This document shows positions 8,226 to 16,600 of a DNA stretch of 64,000 nt, piece after piece. The stretch is from RYN-230 sp963718305 (GTDB lineage Bacteria > Actinomycetota > Actinomycetes > Streptosporangiales > Streptosporangiaceae), in assembly GCA_963718305.1 (NCBI GenBank), contig CAVQZG010000012.1, forward strand, positions 62,001 to 126,000, read 5' to 3'. Below the pieces are notes generated by a model. It ran no database searches. It saw nothing but the letters and a program-made list of their open reading frames with translations, and was not told where the DNA came from. Each line of letters opens with the position of its first letter. Within the stretch, counting starts at the first letter, position 1. A program made the position numbers and the translations under genes.

Positions 8226-9407
8226 ATGACGGCAGTGTTCGCGGTAGACGCGTGCCGGACCCCGGTCGGCAAGATCAAGGGCGCACTGGCCTCGGTCCGG
8301 CCCGACCACCTGACCGCTGAAGTGATCAAAGCCCTGCTGGCCCGCAACGACTGGCTCGACCCGGCCCGGATCGACGACGTGTACTGGGGCGCGGCCAACC
8401 AGGCCGGTGAGGACAACCGGAACGTCGCCCGGATGGGCGTGCTGCTGGCGGGCCTCCCCGTCGAGGTGCCCGGCGCGACCGTCAACCGGCTCTGCGGATC
8501 CGGCATGGAGGCCATCGCCAGCGCGGCGCGGGCCATCGCGGCGGGGGAGGCCGACATCATGCTGGCCGGCGGGGCCGAGTCCATGACGCGGGCGCCGTTC
8601 GTGCTGCCCCGGGCCAGCGAGCCGTTTCCCCGCGAAGCCGGGGTCGCCGACACCCGGCTGGGCTGGCGGCTGGTCAGCCCGCTGATGCAGGAGCTCTACC
8701 CGCCGATCACCCTGGGCGAGACGGCGGAGAACGTGGCCGAGCGGTACGGGGTGAGCCGGGAGCGGCAGGACGAGTTCGCGCTGCGCAGTCACCAGCGGGC
8801 CGGTGCGGCCCGGGAGGCGGGGCGGTTCGACGACGAGATCGTGCCGGTGCCGACCGCGGCCGGCCAGGTCGGGCAGGACGAGGGCATCCGGCCCGGGCTG
8901 ACCCTGGAAGAGCTCGCGGCCAAGCGGCCCGCGTTCCGCAAGGGCGGTACCGTCACCGGCGGCAACTCCTCACCGCTGAACGACGGCGCGGCGGGCGTGC
9001 TGCTCGTCTCGGAGCGGGTCCTGGCCGGCGGGGTGAGCCCGCTGGCCCGGTACCAGGGCACCGCGGCGGCCGGGGTCCACCCGGACTACATGGGCATCGG
9101 GCCGGTGCCGGCCATGGGCAAGGTCCTGGGCCGGGCTGGCTGGGACCTGGGGAGCCTCGACCTGGTCGAGCTCAACGAGGCGTTCGCGGCCCAGGCCGTG
9201 GCCGTGGGGGACGAGCTCAAGCTCGACCCGGAGCGGGTCAACGTGAACGGCGGCGCGATCGCCATCGGCCACCCGCTGGGCTGCTCGGGGGCCCGGATCA
9301 CCACCACGCTGCTGCACGAGCTGCGGCGCCGTGGCGGGTCCCGGGGCGCCGCCGCTATGTGCATCGGGGTCGGGCAGGGCATCGCGACCCTCTGGCAGGC
9401 ACCCTAG
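8226..9407 (+). CDS. Thiolase family acetyl-CoA C-acyltransferase
   Basis: Catalyses thiolytic cleavage or condensation of 3-ketoacyl-CoA. The nucleophilic Cys lies in NRLCGSGMEAIASAARAI. The C-terminal GGAIAIGHPLGCSGAR holds the catalytic His and second Cys, and VELNEAFAAQ is also conserved. The reading frame is open to 8088, but the thiolase fold begins at MTAVFAVDACRTPVGKIKGA, and the ATG at 8226 is preceded by purine-rich AGGG motifs, so I start there (393 aa). The sequence resembles beta-ketoadipyl-CoA and beta-oxidation thiolases; no partner dehydrogenase or hydratase is adjacent to decide between them. It converges on the antiporter gene. Confidence 0.9.
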   Translation: MTAVFAVDACRTPVGKIKGALASVRPDHLTAEVIKALLARNDWLDPARIDDVYWGAANQAGEDNRNVARMGVLLAGLPVEVPGATVNRLCGSGMEAIASAARAIAAGEADIMLAGGAESMTRAPFVLPRASEPFPREAGVADTRLGWRLVSPLMQELYPPITLGETAENVAERYGVSRERQDEFALRSHQRAGAAREAGRFDDEIVPVPTAAGQVGQDEGIRPGLTLEELAAKRPAFRKGGTVTGGNSSPLNDGAAGVLLVSERVLAGGVSPLARYQGTAAAGVHPDYMGIGPVPAMGKVLGRAGWDLGSLDLVELNEAFAAQAVAVGDELKLDPERVNVNGGAIAIGHPLGCSGARITTTLLHELRRRGGSRGAAAMCIGVGQGIATLWQAP

Positions 9408-9412
9408 GTCCG

Positions 9413-9441
9413 GTGGGGAACCAGCCGCTGGCCCGCCCCAC
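9413..9441. terminator. Nested hairpin between convergent thiolase and antiporter genes
   Basis: GTGGGG at 9413-9418 pairs with CCCCAC at 9436-9441. Inside this outer stem, CCAGC at 9421-9425 pairs with GCTGG at 9427-9431. It occupies nearly the whole space between two convergent stop codons, so a bidirectional terminator is the natural reading, although neither side has a T-run. Confidence 0.45.
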
Positions 9442-9442
9442 T

Positions 9443-10669
9443 CTAACCACTGGCGGCGAGTTCCCCGCCCTCCTGGCCAGCCACGTCGGCCCCGGCCTGC
9501 TTCCTGGACCGGTCGCCCCGGCCCAGGGCCACCGCGATGGGCGGGTAGATCAGCACCGACAGCACTCCCGCGCCGACCAGGGCCGCAGAGGTGGCGGGCA
9601 GCATCACGCCGTCACGCTTGCCGATCTCGGCCAGCGCTATCAGCAGGGGCATCGTGGTTGCGGTGATGAACGTCATCTGGGCCCGGTGCCGCAGGGACAG
9701 CACCCGCCGGTAGATGAGCAGTGACGGCAGGCCCCGGACCACCAGCAGCAGCAGGAAGAAGAGCACTACCCGCAACGGATCGTGGCTGATGGCCTTCAGA
9801 TCCAGGGTCATTCCCGAGGCGACGAAAAAGATGGGGATGAAGATGCCGTAACCCACCGCGTCGAACTTGCTCTCGAGCCCGGTGGTGTCCATGTTCATCT
9901 GGCGGGTCCAGCCGCGCAGCACGATGCCGGCCATCAGGGCCCCGAGCACCACGTCCAGGCCGAACCGGCTGGCGATCGTGAGCAGCAGGAACAGCAGCAC
10001 CGTGGTCCAGCGCAGGGTGGTCTGGCCGGTCGAATCCTGGCCCTCGCTGATGATGCCGCGCAGCCGGCGGTACCTGGTCACCCGGGGCAGGAAGCTCAGG
10101 CCGAGGGCCAGCACCCCGACCAGGGCCACCGAGGCCAGCGCGGCGAAATGATCATGCTGGGTGAGGAACACCGAGATCGCGATGGTAGGCAGGAGTTCCC
10201 CCACCGCCCCGGCGGCCAGCACGTAGGCACCGAACTTCCCGCCCAGCATGTGGTTGTCCTGCAGGATCGGCAGCAGGGTACCGAGCGCGGTGGTGGTGAG
10301 AGCCAGCCCGACCGGCACGAAGTCATGGATGTACCCGGTGGAGCCCAGCGCGGCCACCACCCCGACGGCCAGCACCGCCGTCACCGCCCAGCCGGCCAGC
10401 GCCAGCCGTCCCGGCCGCTGCCGGAGCAGCCGCGGATCCAGCTCGTACCCGGCCAGCAGGAACAGGAAGCCCAGGCCGATGTTGGACAGCAGGGTGATGC
10501 TGGCGGTGTTGGCCAGCCCCAGGACGTGCGGGCCGATCAGCACCCCGCCGAGCAGGAAGATGACCACCTGCGGGATGCGCGGCCCGGGCAGTATCGCGAC
10601 CACCAGCGGTGCCAGCGCCGCCACCAGCGCTACGGCGAACAGAGTCTCGAGTCCCCTGGTGACGCCCAA
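9443..10669 (-). CDS. Monovalent cation:proton antiporter, CPA2 family
   Basis: A 408-aa polytopic membrane protein with about twelve hydrophobic segments and no soluble C-terminal RCK domain. The sequence shows the Na+/H+ exchanger layout, including IPQVVIFLLGGVLIGPHVLG near the N-terminus, LFLLAGYELDP in helix 3-4, and LDVVLGALMAGIVLRGW and GIFIPIFFVASGMTLDL in the second repeat; the latter corresponds to the core region of KefB/GerN-type carriers. It probably exchanges K+ or Na+ for H+. The longest in-frame start is a TTG at 10669 behind a GGCGGGG sequence, which I accept because no ATG or GTG lies before the first helix. Confidence 0.85.
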   Translation of the reverse strand: MGVTRGLETLFAVALVAALAPLVVAILPGPRIPQVVIFLLGGVLIGPHVLGLANTASITLLSNIGLGFLFLLAGYELDPRLLRQRPGRLALAGWAVTAVLAVGVVAALGSTGYIHDFVPVGLALTTTALGTLLPILQDNHMLGGKFGAYVLAAGAVGELLPTIAISVFLTQHDHFAALASVALVGVLALGLSFLPRVTRYRRLRGIISEGQDSTGQTTLRWTTVLLFLLLTIASRFGLDVVLGALMAGIVLRGWTRQMNMDTTGLESKFDAVGYGIFIPIFFVASGMTLDLKAISHDPLRVVLFFLLLLVVRGLPSLLIYRRVLSLRHRAQMTFITATTMPLLIALAEIGKRDGVMLPATSAALVGAGVLSVLIYPPIAVALGRGDRSRKQAGADVAGQEGGELAASG

Positions 10670-10804
10670 AGCCCCGCCGCCCCGTCGCTTCCCCGGACGC
10701 CCCCGTGAACGTCGGCAGGGGAGTCCATTCCCAGGTCAAACCGACCCTAAGCCACCCGGCGATGCGCTATCGAGGGCGCGTGCTGCCCGCGGCCCGGAAA
10801 GCAG

Positions 10805-10844
10805 GACAGCCCGCGTCCCGGCGAGCGCCGGGACGCGGGCTGTC
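10805..10844 (-). terminator. Perfect 18-bp-stem hairpin downstream of the HesB-like gene
   Basis: An 18-bp perfect inverted repeat (arms 10805-10822 and 10827-10844, loop GAGC) begins about 40 bp past the stop of the minus-strand HesB-like gene. On that strand the stem is followed by CTGCTTTCC, a short pyrimidine tract. It would also isolate the divergent antiporter promoter from read-through. Confidence 0.7.
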
Positions 10845-10883
10845 TTCAGCGCGGCGGGGCAGGCTGCGCCCCCCGCACGGTGC

Positions 10884-11171
10884 TCAGACGGCCCGCTCCG
10901 CGAGGGTGAAGGCCACGGTCCCCTCGTCATCGACCTGAGCGTCGAGCGATTTGTCGTCCAGGGCCACCGCTGCGCCTGGCTCCAGGAAGACGCGGGCCCC
11001 TTCGGTCTCTATTACCTGGTCGCCGTCGGTCGGGCTTTCGGCCAGGGTCACCTGGAACGCCGGGCCGCCCTCGTCCTGCGACATGATGCGCAGGCCGGTC
11101 TCGTCCGGAAGTTCAGGCTGTGCGGTGAGGTTGCGGATCGCCGTCACGGCACTGTCGGTCAGTGTGAGCAT
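10884..11171 (-). CDS. HesB/IscA-like protein lacking cysteines
   Basis: A 95-aa protein that follows the HesB/IscA fold pattern (LTLTDSAVTAIRNLT, GLRIMSQD, FLEPGAAVALDDKSLDAQ). A-type Fe-S carriers normally use three conserved cysteines, but this protein contains none, so it cannot hold a cluster in the canonical way. The longest frame begins at 11213, but tandem ATGs at 11174 and 11171 follow GAGGAG; the second has 6-nt spacing and starts the conserved domain, so I use it. Cys-free members of this family occur in actinomycetes, and their function is unknown to me. It is divergent from the ECF42 operon. Confidence 0.75.
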   Translation of the reverse strand: MLTLTDSAVTAIRNLTAQPELPDETGLRIMSQDEGGPAFQVTLAESPTDGDQVIETEGARVFLEPGAAVALDDKSLDAQVDDEGTVAFTLAERAV

Positions 11172-11276
11172 CATCTGCTCCTCTGTATCGGGCATGTGCA
11201 GTTGCGGCTCCACTACCCGCTCTTGGCCGGATCACTCACGGCAGCGCCGGGTATCCGCAGCTGGCGGCCCTGGCCA

Positions 11277-11304
11277 TGTCGAGAACCCCGGCGCCAGCTC
11301 CGTC
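11277..11304 (+). promoter_or_regulatory. Candidate ECF42-type autoregulated promoter
   Basis: TGTCGA at 11277-11282 and CGTC at 11301-11304 are separated by 18 bp. They match the -35 (TGTCGA) and -10 (CGTC/CGA-type) elements I recall for ECF42 sigma factors. They lie about 50 bp upstream of the YCII gene that is co-transcribed with the sigma factor, which fits the autoregulation common in ECF systems. The match is by eye. Confidence 0.55.
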
Positions 11305-11354
11305 ACCAGGCTGAGGCGCTATCGTGGCGCCGCCTGACCAGGGAGGATGAACTA

Positions 11355-11756
11355 ATGCGATTCATGCTGCTGCAGAATTACGGGCCGGTGGGGTCGGATT
11401 GCCCGCCGATGACGGAGTGGTCACCCGCGGATATCCGGGCGCACATCGAGTTCCAGCAGGTGCTCAACCGTGAGCTCGTCGAGCGGGGCGAGCTGGTGGA
11501 TGCCCAGGGGCTGGCGGGTCCCGAGCAGGCCCAGCGGGTCGTGTCCGACGGGGCCGGGGTGCCAGTGATCACCGACGGGCCGTTCCCGGAGTCCAAGGAA
11601 CTGCTGGCCGGATACCGGCTGGTGGACGTGGAGACGGCTGGGCGGGCCATCGAGATCGCGGCGCAGGCCTCCGCCGCACCGGGTCCGGGCGGGATACCGA
11701 TCCAGCAGCCCATCGAGGTCCGCCAGGTGCTCAGCGCCCCGGACCCCGAGATGTGA
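11355..11756 (+). CDS. YCII-related DGPF-domain protein
   Basis: A 133-aa protein of the YCII/DGPF family. It begins MRFMLLQNYG and carries the name-giving motif in VITDGPFPESKELLAGY, followed by ETAGRAIEIAAQ. GGGAGG lies about seven bases before the ATG. DGPF proteins are small dimeric ferredoxin-like proteins found next to ECF42 sigma factors; their molecular role is not established. The stop codon overlaps the GTG of the sigma gene (GTGA), so the two are translationally coupled. There is no anti-sigma factor, consistent with ECF42 systems using other control. Confidence 0.88.
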   Translation: MRFMLLQNYGPVGSDCPPMTEWSPADIRAHIEFQQVLNRELVERGELVDAQGLAGPEQAQRVVSDGAGVPVITDGPFPESKELLAGYRLVDVETAGRAIEIAAQASAAPGPGGIPIQQPIEVRQVLSAPDPEM

Positions 11757-13051
11757 GGCCCCGTGAGGTAAGCGATGCGGAGATGAGCCGGGCCATGAGC
11801 ACCGAGAGCCTGCTGCGGGAGCTGGCGCCGCAGGCCCTCGGGGCGGTGGCCCGCCGCTCCGGGGACTTCGCCGCAGCCGAGGACGCCGTCCAGGAAGCGC
11901 TGCTGGCCGCGGCCACCCACTGGCCCGCGGACGGGACGCCGGACCACCCGCTCGGGTGGCTGATCCGGGTGGCTGCGCGGCGGATGACCGACCAGTACCG
12001 CAGCGAGGACGCCCGGCGCCGGCGGGAGGCGCTGGCCGCCTCGTGGTCGCTGGCCACCCCGGCCGGCCCGGTGCCGGGGGAAGACGACGATGCCCGGGAC
12101 GACACGCTGATCCTCATGTTCATGTGCTGCCACCCGTCGCTCACTCCGGGGTCGGCCATCCCGCTCACGCTGCGCGCGGTGGGCGGCCTGACCACCAGGG
12201 AGATCGCCGCCGCGTTCCTGGTGCCGGAGTCGACCATGGCCCAGCGGATCAGCCGGGCCAAGGCCACCCTGAAAGCCTCCGGCGAGCGGTTCACGCTGCC
12301 GCCGCCGGACCAGCGGGCGGGCCGGCTCCGGTCCGTGCTGCACGTCCTGTACCTGCTGTTCAACGAGGGGTACGCCACCAGCAGCGGCCCCGACCTGGCC
12401 CGCAGCGACCTGTCCGGCGAGGCGATCCGGCTGGCCCGGGCGCTGCACGCCAGCCTGCCCGGTGATCCCGAGGTGACCGGGCTGCTGGCCCTGATGCTGC
12501 TCACCGACGCGCGGCGGCCCGCCCGCACCGGCCCCGGCGGCGAGCTGATCCCGCTGGCCGAGCAGGAGCGCGGCCGGTGGGACCGGCCGCTGATCACCGA
12601 GGGGACGTCCCTCATCACCGGGGCGCTCCGGCAGGGCCAGCCGGGAAAGGGAGAGCCGGGGGAATACCAGCTGCAGGCGGCGATCGCGGCCGTGCACGAC
12701 CAGGCACCCAGCCACGCCGAGACGGGCTGGCCGCAGATCCTGTCCCTGTACGGCCGGCTGGAGCGGATGACCGGGAACCCGATGGTGACGCTCAACCGGG
12801 CGGTGGCCGCGGCCATGGCGGAAGGCCCGGCGGCTGGCCTGGCCGTGCTCGACGGGGTCCGGGGCCGGCTCGGCGGCCATCACCGGTTCCATGCGGTCCG
12901 CGGTCACCTGCTCGAGCTGGCCGGAGACGGTGCCGGTGCGGCCGCCGAGTTCAGGATCGCGGCGGCGGGCACCGCGAACCTGCGCGAACAGCACTACCTG
13001 ACGGCCAAGGCGGCCAGCCTGGCCGCAGGCGGGGCGGACGGTTCCGGGTAG
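11753..13051 (+). CDS. ECF42-type RNA polymerase sigma factor with C-terminal TPR-like extension
   Basis: A 432-aa sigma factor, about twice the length of a minimal ECF sigma. Region 2 (about residues 20-90) contains FAAAEDAVQEALLAA and PLGWLIRVAARRMTDQYR. Region 4 (about 115-180) has LTTREIAAAFLVPESTMAQRISRAK. The remaining 230 residues, starting near VLHVLYLLFNEGY, are helical repeats (DUF6596/TPR-like) that in ECF42 proteins are reported to be needed for activity. Start: GTG at 11753 overlaps the DGPF stop; an ATG at 11783 is the alternative, with a poorly placed ribosome site. The pairing with DGPF supports the group assignment. Confidence 0.88.
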   Translation: MRPREVSDAEMSRAMSTESLLRELAPQALGAVARRSGDFAAAEDAVQEALLAAATHWPADGTPDHPLGWLIRVAARRMTDQYRSEDARRRREALAASWSLATPAGPVPGEDDDARDDTLILMFMCCHPSLTPGSAIPLTLRAVGGLTTREIAAAFLVPESTMAQRISRAKATLKASGERFTLPPPDQRAGRLRSVLHVLYLLFNEGYATSSGPDLARSDLSGEAIRLARALHASLPGDPEVTGLLALMLLTDARRPARTGPGGELIPLAEQERGRWDRPLITEGTSLITGALRQGQPGKGEPGEYQLQAAIAAVHDQAPSHAETGWPQILSLYGRLERMTGNPMVTLNRAVAAAMAEGPAAGLAVLDGVRGRLGGHHRFHAVRGHLLELAGDGAGAAAEFRIAAAGTANLREQHYLTAKAASLAAGGADGSG

Positions 13052-13063
13052 GGTCGGCCACGG

Positions 13064-13819
13064 GTGTGCACCACGAACAAGGGGGCCCGCGCCGTGGCCG
13101 GTAACAGCAGTGCCCCGAACAGCGGTGTCCCGGGCAGCCGTGCTCCTGATGCTGCGGCGGAGGGGGAATGGGCCGGTTCAGGCGGTCCGGCCGCGGGCGT
13201 GACCACGCGGGCGCCAGACCCGGACCGGCTGCCGGACCGGATCTGGACCGTGCCGAACGTGATCAGCATCGCGCGGCTGCTCGGTGTCCCGGTGTTCTTG
13301 TGGCTGGTGCTCGGCCCGCACGCGGACGGCTGGGCCGTCATCCTGCTGATCGCCGCGGCGGCGTCGGACTGGCTGGACGGGAAGCTGGCCCGGGCCCTGC
13401 ATCAGGAGAGCCGGCTCGGGCAGCTGCTCGACCCCACCGCGGACCGGCTGTACATCGGCGTCATGCTCATCGGGCTGGCCATCCGCGCCCTGATCCCGTG
13501 GTGGCTGGTGGGAGTGCTGGTCGGCCGGGAATTGGTGCTCGCCGTGGCCTTGCTCCGGCTGCGCACCCGGGGCTGGGAGCCATTGCAGGTCAGCTTCGTG
13601 GGCAAGGCCGCCACGCTGTGCCTGTTCTACGCGTTCCCGCTGCTCCTCCTGGGCGCGTACGCCGGCGACGCCGCCCAGGTGGCCAAGGTGGTCGGCTGGG
13701 CGTTCGTGATCTGGGGCACCGCCCTGTACTGGTGCGCGGCCGGGGTGTACCTGATCCAGGCCTGGCGGCTCACCGCCGGCGGCGGCGAGGTGGCCGAACC
13801 GGGACAACCGGATGACTAA
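13064..13819 (+). CDS. CDP-alcohol phosphatidyltransferase family protein (PgsA2-like)
   Basis: A membrane phospholipid-synthesis enzyme that transfers a phosphatidyl group from CDP-diacylglycerol to an alcohol. The family signature is complete: D-W-L-D-G-K-L-A-R, eight residues, then G-Q-L-L-D-P-T-A-D, giving the four metal-binding aspartates. About five to six hydrophobic segments follow a disordered N-terminus of some 55 residues. The GTG at 13064 lies 12 nt after the sigma gene stop and follows GGTAGGGTCGG; a GTG at 13199 would remove most of the disordered tail. Mycobacterial pgsA2 sits upstream of the same garA-gcvB gene group. The acceptor (glycerol phosphate or inositol phosphate) cannot be read from sequence. 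Confidence 0.85.
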   Translation: MCTTNKGARAVAGNSSAPNSGVPGSRAPDAAAEGEWAGSGGPAAGVTTRAPDPDRLPDRIWTVPNVISIARLLGVPVFLWLVLGPHADGWAVILLIAAAASDWLDGKLARALHQESRLGQLLDPTADRLYIGVMLIGLAIRALIPWWLVGVLVGRELVLAVALLRLRTRGWEPLQVSFVGKAATLCLFYAFPLLLLGAYAGDAAQVAKVVGWAFVIWGTALYWCAAGVYLIQAWRLTAGGGEVAEPGQPDD

Positions 13820-13875
13820 CCAGGTAGCGGCGTTGGCCCGCCGCGAGCCGCCCGTCATGATGGAGGAACCCCTGC

Positions 13876-13881
13876 TATAAG
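13876..13881 (+). promoter_or_regulatory. Candidate -10 element for the nucleotidyltransferase gene
   Basis: TATAAG lies about 95 nt before the chosen start in a spacer otherwise rich in G+C. It resembles a principal-sigma -10 hexamer, but I see no convincing -35 17-18 bp upstream. Confidence 0.25.
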
Positions 13882-13976
13882 CACTGGGCTCGAATCACTG
13901 GGCCGATCCGCAGGCCGGAATGGACGCGGGGACGAGGGAAGCTCGCCCGGACAATGGTGAAGGAGGCCCGCTACCG

Positions 13977-16475
13977 GTGAAGGCCGTCGTGATGGCCGGC
14001 GGAGAGGGCACCCGGCTGCGCCCGATGACCGCCAATCAGCCCAAGCCGCTGCTGCCCGTGTGCAACAAGCCGATCATGGAGCACGTGCTGCGGCTGCTGA
14101 AGCGGCACGGCTTCGACGAGACGGTGGTCACCGTCCAGTTCCTCGCCTCGCTGGTGCGCAACTACTTCGGCGACGGCGAGGACGTGGGGATGAGCCTCCA
14201 GTACGCCACGGAGGAGGCCCCGCTCGGCACCGCGGGCAGTGTGAAGAACGCCGAGGACGCGCTGCGGGACGAGCCGTTCCTGGTGATTTCCGGGGATGCG
14301 CTGACCGATATCGACCTGACCGCCATGGTCCGCGCGCACAAGGAAAACGGTGCCCTGGTCACCGTGGGGCTCACCCGGGTGCCCAACCCGCTGGAGTTCG
14401 GCATCATCATCGTCGGCGAGGACGGCAGGATCCAGCGGTTCCTGGAGAAGCCCACCTGGGGGCAGGTGTTCTCGGACACGGTCAACACCGGCATCTACGT
14501 GATGGAGCCCGAGGTGCTGGCTGAGGTGGCGCCCGGGGAGTCGGTGGACTGGTCCGCTGACGTGTTCCCGGCCCTGCTCAAGCGCGGGGCGCCGCTGTTC
14601 GGCTGGATCGCGGACGGCTACTGGGAGGACGTCGGCACGCACGAGAGCTACCTGAAGGCCCAGGCCGACGTGCTGTCCGGCCGGGTCGACACCGAGATAG
14701 ACGGGTTCGAGGTGTCACCGGGGGTCTGGGTGGCCGAGGGCGCCGAGGTGGACCCGGACGCCCTGCTGTCCGGCCCGGTCTGCATCGGTGACTACGCCAA
14801 GGTCGAGGCGGGCGCGGAACTGCGCGAGTTCACCGTGCTGGGCAGCAACGTGGTGGTCAAGGAGGGTGCGTTCCTGCACCGCGCCGTGGTGCACAACAAC
14901 GTCTACGTGGGCCAGGGCGTTACCCTGCGCGGCTGCGTCATCGGCAAGAACTCTGACGTGATGCCCTCCGCACGCATCGAGGAAGGTGCGGTGGTCGGCG
15001 ACGAGTGCGTGATCGAGCCGGAGGCCTACCTCTCCGCGGGCGTCAAGGTCTACCCGTTCAAGACCATCGAGGCGGGCGCGGTGGTGAACACCAGCGTCAT
15101 CTGGGAATCCCGCGGCCAGCGCACCCTGTTCGGGCCGCGCGGCGTGTCCGGCCTGGTCAACGTGGAGATCACCCCCGAGCTGTGCGTGCGGCTGACCAGC
15201 GCCTACGCGACCACCCTGAAGAAGGGGTCCATGGTCACCACCTCCCGGGACGTGTCGCGCGCCGCGCGGGCGCTCAAGCGGGCGGTGCAGTGCGCGCTGA
15301 ACGCCAGCGCCATCAACGTGGTGGACCTGGAGGCGCAGCCGCTGCCGGTAGCCCGGTTCCAGACCGCCCGCAGCGTGTGCAGCGGGGGAGTCGCGCTGCG
15401 CACCACCTCCGGTGACCCGCAGTCCATCGACATCGTGTTCCTGGACGAGCGGGGCGCGGAACTGTCCCAGACGGCCGCGCGCAAGCTGGAACGGGTCTTC
15501 TCACGGCAGGAGTACCGGCGGGCCTTCCCGGGCGAGATCGCCGAGCTCACCTACCCGTCCCGGGTCGTGGAGTCTTACACGCAGGAACTGGCGCGCAGCG
15601 TCAACCTGACCGGGGTGCGCGAGGCCGGGCTGAAGGTCGTGGTGGACTGCGCAGGCGGCACGGTGTCGCTGGTGCTGCCCAGCCTGCTCGGCCGGCTGGG
15701 GGTGGAGGCGCTCACCGTGAATAACCGGCTGGACGAGGGCCACCCCACGCAGAGCCTGGCCCAGGTCCGCGCGGGCATGCAGCGGCTGTCCGAGCTGGTC
15801 GCCTCGTCCCGGGCGGCGTTCGGGGTGCGGTTCGACCAGGTCGGCGAGCGGATCATGCTGGTGGACGACAAGGGCGCGATGATCAGCGACGACCGGGCCC
15901 TGCTGGTCGCGCTGGACCTCATCGCCGCGGAGCGCCGGTCCGGCCGGGTGGCGCTGCCGGTGACCACCACCCGGGTGGCCGAGCAGGTGTGCCGGTTCCA
16001 CGGCGTGCACGTGGACTGGACCCCGACCTCGCTGCACGGCCTGACCGAGGCCACCGCGGGTGACGATGTAATTTTCGGCGGCGACGGCCGGGGCGGGTTC
16101 GTGGTGCCGGAGTTCAGCCGGACCCTGGACGGCATCGCGGCGTTCGCCCGGCTGCTCGGGCTGGTCGCCCGGACCCGCCTGTCGCTCAGCCAGATCGACG
16201 CCCGGATCCCGGCCGCGCACCTGCTGCGGCGCTCCATGCCCACGCCGTGGGCGGCCAAGGGCAGCGTGATGCGCACGGTCGTGGAGGCCGCCGGGGACCG
16301 GACCGTGGACACCACCGACGGGGTCCGGATCGTCGAGCCGGATGGCGGCTGGGTCCTGGTGCTGCCCGATCCCGCGGACGCGGTGACCCACCTGTGGGCC
16401 GAGGGCGCGGACGCGGATACCGCGCAGGCGCTGCTGGACGAGTGGGCCGCCGTCGCGGAGCGTGCGGGGAGCTAG
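13977..16475 (+). CDS. Mannose-1-phosphate guanylyltransferase-like protein fused to a degenerate phosphohexomutase domain
   Basis: An 832-aa two-part enzyme. Residues 1 to about 235 form a nucleotidyltransferase: KAVVMAGGEGTRLRPMT binds the nucleotide, and PKPLLPVCNKPIMEH and GDALTDIDL follow the sugar-phosphate/metal pattern. About 240-370 is a left-handed beta-helix of hexapeptide repeats. The rest resembles alpha-D-phosphohexomutase domains, but the active-site TASHNP is TTSGDP (nt 15400-15420) and the metal loop DGDGDR is DQVGER (nt 15834-15851), so mutase activity is doubtful. Start: the frame opens at 13920, but the GTG at 13977 follows AGGAGG at 13961-13966 and directly begins the domain. 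Likely role: NDP-sugar supply for glycans. Confidence 0.85.
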   Translation: MKAVVMAGGEGTRLRPMTANQPKPLLPVCNKPIMEHVLRLLKRHGFDETVVTVQFLASLVRNYFGDGEDVGMSLQYATEEAPLGTAGSVKNAEDALRDEPFLVISGDALTDIDLTAMVRAHKENGALVTVGLTRVPNPLEFGIIIVGEDGRIQRFLEKPTWGQVFSDTVNTGIYVMEPEVLAEVAPGESVDWSADVFPALLKRGAPLFGWIADGYWEDVGTHESYLKAQADVLSGRVDTEIDGFEVSPGVWVAEGAEVDPDALLSGPVCIGDYAKVEAGAELREFTVLGSNVVVKEGAFLHRAVVHNNVYVGQGVTLRGCVIGKNSDVMPSARIEEGAVVGDECVIEPEAYLSAGVKVYPFKTIEAGAVVNTSVIWESRGQRTLFGPRGVSGLVNVEITPELCVRLTSAYATTLKKGSMVTTSRDVSRAARALKRAVQCALNASAINVVDLEAQPLPVARFQTARSVCSGGVALRTTSGDPQSIDIVFLDERGAELSQTAARKLERVFSRQEYRRAFPGEIAELTYPSRVVESYTQELARSVNLTGVREAGLKVVVDCAGGTVSLVLPSLLGRLGVEALTVNNRLDEGHPTQSLAQVRAGMQRLSELVASSRAAFGVRFDQVGERIMLVDDKGAMISDDRALLVALDLIAAERRSGRVALPVTTTRVAEQVCRFHGVHVDWTPTSLHGLTEATAGDDVIFGGDGRGGFVVPEFSRTLDGIAAFARLLGLVARTRLSLSQIDARIPAAHLLRRSMPTPWAAKGSVMRTVVEAAGDRTVDTTDGVRIVEPDGGWVLVLPDPADAVTHLWAEGADADTAQALLDEWAAVAERAGS

Positions 16476-16600
16476 TCGTGAGGCCGTAGCCGAGCGACCG
16501 GGCAGCTAGTCGTGAGGCCGTAGCCGGGCGGCCAGAGAGCTAGTCGTGAGGCCGTAGCCTAGCGGCCAGAGAGCAAGCCGCGAGTCGTCACGGAGCGACG
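16470..16600 (+). repeat. 34-bp tandem repeat at the 3' end of the nucleotidyltransferase gene
   Basis: The motif AGCTAGTCGTGAGGCCGTAG begins at 16470, 16504 and 16538, an exact 34-bp period, with a degraded fourth copy starting near 16572. The first copy contains the gene's own TAG stop (16473-16475). No gene is visible from 16476 to 17004, so the repeat lies in an otherwise empty 529-bp stretch. Confidence 0.85.

Noticed and set aside
11378..12994. A 538-codon antisense frame opposite the YCII and sigma factor genes
   Set aside because: It is a shadow of two well-supported overlapping genes.
13820..13976. tRNA or small RNA gene in the spacer before the nucleotidyltransferase
   Set aside because: No cloverleaf or T-loop sequence can be formed; only a -10-like hexamer and a ribosome site are present.
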